In this document: in pieces, positions 59,578 through 64,000 of the stretch
Numbering within the stretch: the first letter of the stretch is position 1
Layout of the letters: each line of letters begins with the position of its first letter
NCBI GenBank assembly: GCA_903813345.2
Contig: CAIIXF020000007.1
Span: forward strand, 5,153,730 to 5,217,729
Reading direction: 5' to 3'
Source: Owenia fusiformis
Lineage: Eukaryota > Annelida > Polychaeta > Sabellida > Oweniidae
Length of the DNA stretch: 64,000 bases
Program-made: the position numbers and the translations under genes
The notes under the pieces: model-generated
Database searches by the model: none
Told to the model about the DNA's origin: nothing
What the model saw: only the letters and a program-made list of their open reading frames with translations

Positions 59578-59734
59578 CACGGGGGTAAAGCAGACCCGAT
59601 GATGCATTGAGCTTGCTCGGCGGTATCATGACTGTGTAACGGGTCTTAATGTATACGTGTGCTCGGCGGTAGGTTCAAACAACGCGGATCCTCAAAGCAT
59701 GTGCTCATGGTATATTCGTGTTTTAACACCCGTG
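59578..59734 (+). mobile_element. 157-bp MITE, CACGGG/CCCGTG ends
   Basis: The ends are CACGGGGGTAAAGCAGACCC and AACACCCGTG. It is nearly identical, in opposite orientation, to 63309-63464. The flank TGCTC (59573-59577) recurs at the right end overlapping the last TG, as if two bases were lost. Confidence 0.85.
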
Positions 59735-59793
59735 CTCTATCTGATTCTCTCTTTAATGTTTGAATTTATCTTATAATTCAATTGGCTCACTTT

Positions 59794-61482
59794 CACGGGG
59801 AAAGTCTACCCGCCTATATACAACCTACCGCCGAGCAAAGACCCGAAGATGTCTGAAAATGTAAGGGGGAAGTTAACAAACTCCTGTTTATATATTGAAT
59901 TTCTCAATACGAGAAATAAATAAAACACAGAATTGTTTGTAACCCTACTATCACACCAAACTAGTTTTCACTGCGTTCTCGAAAACGAGCTTCAACTGTA
60001 TACGAACGGACTGGACCTACTAAGAACCGTTTGGGATCTATTTACAAACTTCATCGAACGTACTCAAACGGGTAGGTCCTCTAGAACTTAGACAATGCTC
60101 AAAATGTTCTCGTGGTCGTCAAGTTCTACAATTAGAACGAGTGACAACGTACTAACGACGAGCTGGACGTACTACGAACGGAACCGTCGTACTTCAATCC
60201 TACTAGGGACGTTTTAACAACGAGTTGAACTGTCTGCGGACGTATTGAGAACGAGGTAGTACTAATTGCAAACGAGTTTAAACTGATTAAGAACGTATTT
60301 AACACTGCTTATGAACGAGTTAGCAAAAATATAGCTATCACACCAAACAAGTTGCCACTGCGTTCTTCAAAACTGTTTTAAACTGTGTGCGAACGGAATG
60401 AACGTAGCTGCAACTTTCTAAGGTCTATTTACGAACTTTATGACGTTCTCAGACGGGAATGTGATTTTAGAATTTTGAATCGATTCAAAATTCGATGACG
60501 ACCATACCGTTCTGTAATCAGGTCATGTTGACCTTCTAGACTAAGGGACGCGTTCTACGACGTTGCACTCCGACGTGGTGTAGATAATAATTGTTTCAAA
60601 TGTAATTCCGCGCTATTCCTATTCTCAAAGATATCAGTTTCAACGGCTACTAAAATGAAGAAAGGTTGACCAGTAGAGATTAGGATCGTGGAACATATTC
60701 ATTTTTATCTATAAATATGGATAATAATTGATTTAGATGCAATTCCGCGCTATTTCTATCCTCCAGTGTTGATAGCCTAATTTCTACTGTGTCAGTCTGG
60801 TTCAAAATGTTACAATAGTATTAATAACGAGGAACCCTTCTAATAAGTAATAAAGGCAATTAAATCAAAGTTCAAAAACTACCAAAAGTAGCCCTAACAC
60901 CATTTCATCATCAGCACGTCATAAACTCGACGATATCATCGGATCCCAACAGAATTTACTCAAGTAATGTTCGGATTCTGAGATCCTTTACTCAAGATAT
61001 TTTCGGATCTTTATAATATTACTCATCGATTACATTGGATCCGATGTCCGATAACATCGGACCTTTTAGGACAGCGTTTATGTGAAGATTTTGCTGTTCA
61101 AAAGTGCTACTTTGACCTAATTATGTGACACTTAATATATTATGTATATGACATACATTTAGAGGCCCAAGTATGACTTATGTATGGCTCGTTATCAATT
61201 AAAGCGAGTACGAATGAGAAAAACAAATCGAAAACTATCATACGTTTTACTTATCTCTCAATTTGGACATAAAAAATATATTTCAACTAAAATTCTGGGC
61301 CAATTCCGCCTGCTAGAACATTTTAGTAACGATTTTAACCATCCAAGGGAATCGATAGTGGCCTAATATTACCTTTATTGTCCATTTTCCTATGAGATCT
61401 AGTTTACCAAACATTGGATTGGCGGTATAAGCGTGTCTTACTCGGCGGTAGGTTGTATATAGGCGGGTAGATTCCCCCCGTG
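59794..61482. mobile_element. 1.69 kb element, CACGGGG ends, 5-bp target duplication
   Basis: CACGGGGAAAGTCTACCCG at 59794 is mirrored at the right end, CGGGTAGATTCCCCCCGTG (to 61482). The arms run on through CCTATATACAACCTACCGCC. ACTTT is duplicated at 59789-59793 and 61483-61487. No transposase frame. Its outer arms share GCTCGGCGGTAGGTT with the 157-bp MITEs. Confidence 0.88.
59958..60480 (+). repeat. Diverged ~390-bp tandem duplication inside the 1.69 kb element
   Basis: ATCACACCAAACTAGTTTTC with ACTGCGTTCTC at about 59950 recurs as ATCACACCAAACAAGTTGCC with ACTGCGTTCTT at about 60338. Both are followed by GAACGGA and GGTCTATTTACGAAC-like phrases. A related phrase lies near 4440. A second short duplication, AATTCCGCGCTATT, is at about 60605 and 60741. 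Confidence 0.7.
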
Positions 61483-61487
61483 ACTTT

Positions 61488-63308
61488 CGTAGTTTTTGCA
61501 GCTCATAACAAAGTGCAGTTCATCTTCAACACAAGTTAGGCTGTTCTGAACATTTTGTGCATGCAGTTGCTGATCATCACATATTTATTTTTGTATCTTC
61601 CTGCTTCAATCGCTAATGGTCACCGAGTCACCCTATTGTAAATGATTTTCTTTTTTATAAACTATACATAGCTTTTCATTGTGCTCTATAAGTATTTTGC
61701 TTGCTCAGTAAGCTAATAGAATAGATATTCACAGACGAAAGATAATCTGAAGGATTTTCCAGGGGTATTTGAGGGGGGCCTCGAACTTTTGCGTATGGAT
61801 GTAGGCTACGGATGTCGGGTTATACCGCCATCAAATCAGGCGCGTGAACCAGACCGCCCACGCAAAGCACCGCCGGCGTTCTCCGGAGTTAGGTGGTCTG
61901 GGGCGCCCCGGGAACATTTTGAAAATACCTTCCCTCTGGTGCATTTTGACGGTATTTTTCGTCTAGCGCAGGCCTACTGAGAGCCATATCTGCACCATAA
62001 AATCTCTAAAAAGGATTCCGAAATTCCGGGAAAAGGGGGTCGCGCCAAAAACTCGATTGAGAACCTGTTGGAGTTGAAGATTGATCACTGGAATCACCGA
62101 TGTTGTCTTATCCCGGGTGTGGCAAGGCAATAGGCTACATTGGCGGATCTGCGGAGGCTCTAAAAGAATATACAGAAAAAATTGGGCCCCTCAAATCTAC
62201 GAACTGAAATAGGGTCATATCAATCATTAGCCTTGCTTTAAGACACTGGAACCCGTTGTTGATGAGTAGGCCTAGATGGGGGCGGGAGGGTCCAGGGTCT
62301 TTAAGCAAAACATATCAATTATGCTTTTGTTGCCAGTATTGTAGTTCTGAAGTTATTTCATAGGTATATTTCATATGACAGAAGGAATATTGGTTTAACA
62401 CTTTACAGTATGGAATGTCCTAAGAGACATTCAGATTTGATTTTTCTATGCAGAAAATTGAATTGTAGGTAACACCAATCTTCAAGGGGCTTGTTTAAGG
62501 ACGTGGTGGACTAAATTTTATTTTAATACCTGGTATTTTTGTTAACAGATATCCTGGTACAAGGTAGATATAAAAGCGCTAAAAACTACAAAGAATTATT
62601 TATAAAGTGTTTGGTGAGTACGTCATCTGTTTATAAATCTGACGATACCAACTCCAGTTCTTGGAACGATTGTTGGAATCACTACACTGGTTGATCCACT
62701 CGATTACGCTGGTTACCGAAACGGTTCGTTCCTGTGACAAAATGTCGGAACGTCGAAGGTACGATTTTTCTTTTTTCCCCAATTGCACGCGTTGTAGGCA
62801 GAATCCCCACGACGTTTTTCTCACAAACGTATATCAGTATCATGTGTTTTAGAAAATGTACATGTTTGCGAATAGCTCAGAACACAAATGTTGTCCCTGG
62901 TGTGCTATTTCCAAGTAATACTAATATTATATTGGACTTTCAAAAGCAATTTGCAATTATTGTATAGTTTTATTCATTCAGCTGTATCGTATGGTGTAAA
63001 TTTTCAATTAAACTAATACTTGGGCATTAATAATTAATAATTGATGCACCGGGAGGATTAATAAATGCTTCAGGACTAGTTATACCAGTACAGTTAGAGC
63101 AATGAATAAATGACCAGTCGATTTTCTGTCACAACTTCAAAACCACGATGGTGATACTTTATTTTGGCGATATTTTTGTAATTGCTTATAAGATAGCGAT
63201 GCTAAAATGCACATCCTGGAAGTTACTAGGAGCCGAAATTGTTTCATCTACTTTAATAAGCCTACGCTCAAAACATAATAAAGTTAGACGTTTCAAGATG
63301 AGTTATTT
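61488..63308. other. Gene-free stretch
   Basis: Short frames only. A relative of the 36729-36825 palindrome lies at about 62232-62320. An ATG followed by AAG|GTACGA near 62742-62758 might be a first exon, but nothing confirms it. Confidence 0.5.
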
Positions 63309-63464
63309 CACGGGTGTTAAACACTAATATACCATGAGCACATGCTTTGAGGATCCGCGTTGTTTGAACCTACCGCCGAGCACACTTATACATTAAGACC
63401 CGTTACACAGTCATGATACCGCCGAGCAGGCTCATTGCATCATCGGGTCTGCTTTACCCCCGTG
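63309..63464 (-). mobile_element. 156-bp MITE, CACGGG/CCCGTG ends, 5-bp target duplication
   Basis: The reverse complement matches 59578-59734 almost base for base. TATTT is duplicated at 63304-63308 and 63465-63469. Confidence 0.92.
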
Positions 63465-63469
63465 TATTT

Positions 63470-64000
63470 ACAGTGTTTGGATCGCCTACCACTGATAGAT
63501 TTATTCAATCATAGTCTTGCATTAGATCTACACATTGTTTTGTTTCCTAGACCACCAAGTATTTGCTAGAATGGTTCTGACGTAGTCCAGTCGGGAGTCC
63601 AGTATATATATATATATAACTTTTATATATAACTTTTATATAACTTTTATTGACATATTGTATCATAACATAATTACATTAGTCATAAACTACTCACTAA
63701 AACTACTATCTACTACTAAACTACTTACTAAAACTACATCTTTATAAAAATATACATGATTTGATATATTTTTTACAGAAAGCATACAAGAAAGGCAAAA
63801 TATTTTAAAGTGTGATGCACAAATTTTGCTGATTATTCTAAATTGTTAAATGATTGGTATATAAATTTACCAAGATGTCGTTGGAAGATGATATTATCAT
63901 TAGAAATTATATTTATAAATAAATCGTTACTATTCTATTACTATATTACTGTCAAATGTTGGTAATATTTCAGGAATTTTACTGAAAAATATTTGCTTGT
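63470..64000. other. AT-rich gene-free end of window
   Basis: A (TA)n run and three TATAACTTTTAT phrases lie at 63604-63650. Nothing coding seen. Confidence 0.6.

Noticed and set aside
61184-61366. 60-codon basic ORF
   Set aside because: It lies within the 1.69 kb element and has no family resemblance.
62742-62758. ATG followed by AAG|GTACGA as a first exon of a further gene
   Set aside because: The coding stretch is too short and no second exon lies in the window.

Overview
This is a eukaryotic window, AT-rich, with spliceosomal GT-AG introns, dense non-autonomous DNA transposons and several minisatellites. Protein similarity to animal genes, intron style and repeat load point to a bilaterian invertebrate, perhaps a lophotrochozoan. 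I cannot name the species. There is no sign of an operon, a prokaryotic gene or CRISPR.

Two protein-coding genes can be rebuilt exon by exon, and all splice phases close. (1) On the plus strand at 20044-35728, 13 exons encode a 506-residue SLC38A11-like amino-acid transporter of the Aa_trans family. (2) On the minus strand at 47934-42076, six coding exons give a 283-residue CREB1/CREM/ATF1-type transcription factor with a PKA-type kinase-inducible domain (RRPSY) and a bZIP. The two genes are convergent, tail to tail. The CREB gene has two complete alternative bZIP terminal exons, at 42560-42701 and 42076-42217. They share the same splice phase, each has its own stop, and they change the DNA-contacting basic region (N-R-D-A-A versus N-S-Q-A-A). 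This layout resembles the two DNA-binding-domain exons of vertebrate CREM and is the most interesting genic feature here.

Layout: 1-19.8 kb is gene-free, with a 5.2 kb TA-flanked inverted-repeat element, MITEs and a ~30/62-bp tandem array interrupted by a hairpin insertion. 19.8-35.7 kb is SLC38A11, with a 68-bp minisatellite in intron 2 and a 39-bp one in intron 8. 35.7-39.7 kb is 3' flank and repeats. 39.7-48 kb is the CREB gene and its long 3' region, with a 1.5 kb degenerate satellite in its first coding intron. 48-64 kb is the CREB upstream region, with full palindromic CREs and a thick layer of transposable elements. These include a three-deep nest, a 989-bp element with 221-bp near-identical inverted arms, and a family with CAC termini and 5-bp target duplications.

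No rRNA, tRNA or transposase gene was recognised. All exon boundaries were read by eye from splice signals, reading frame and family similarity; no alignment or expression data were available.
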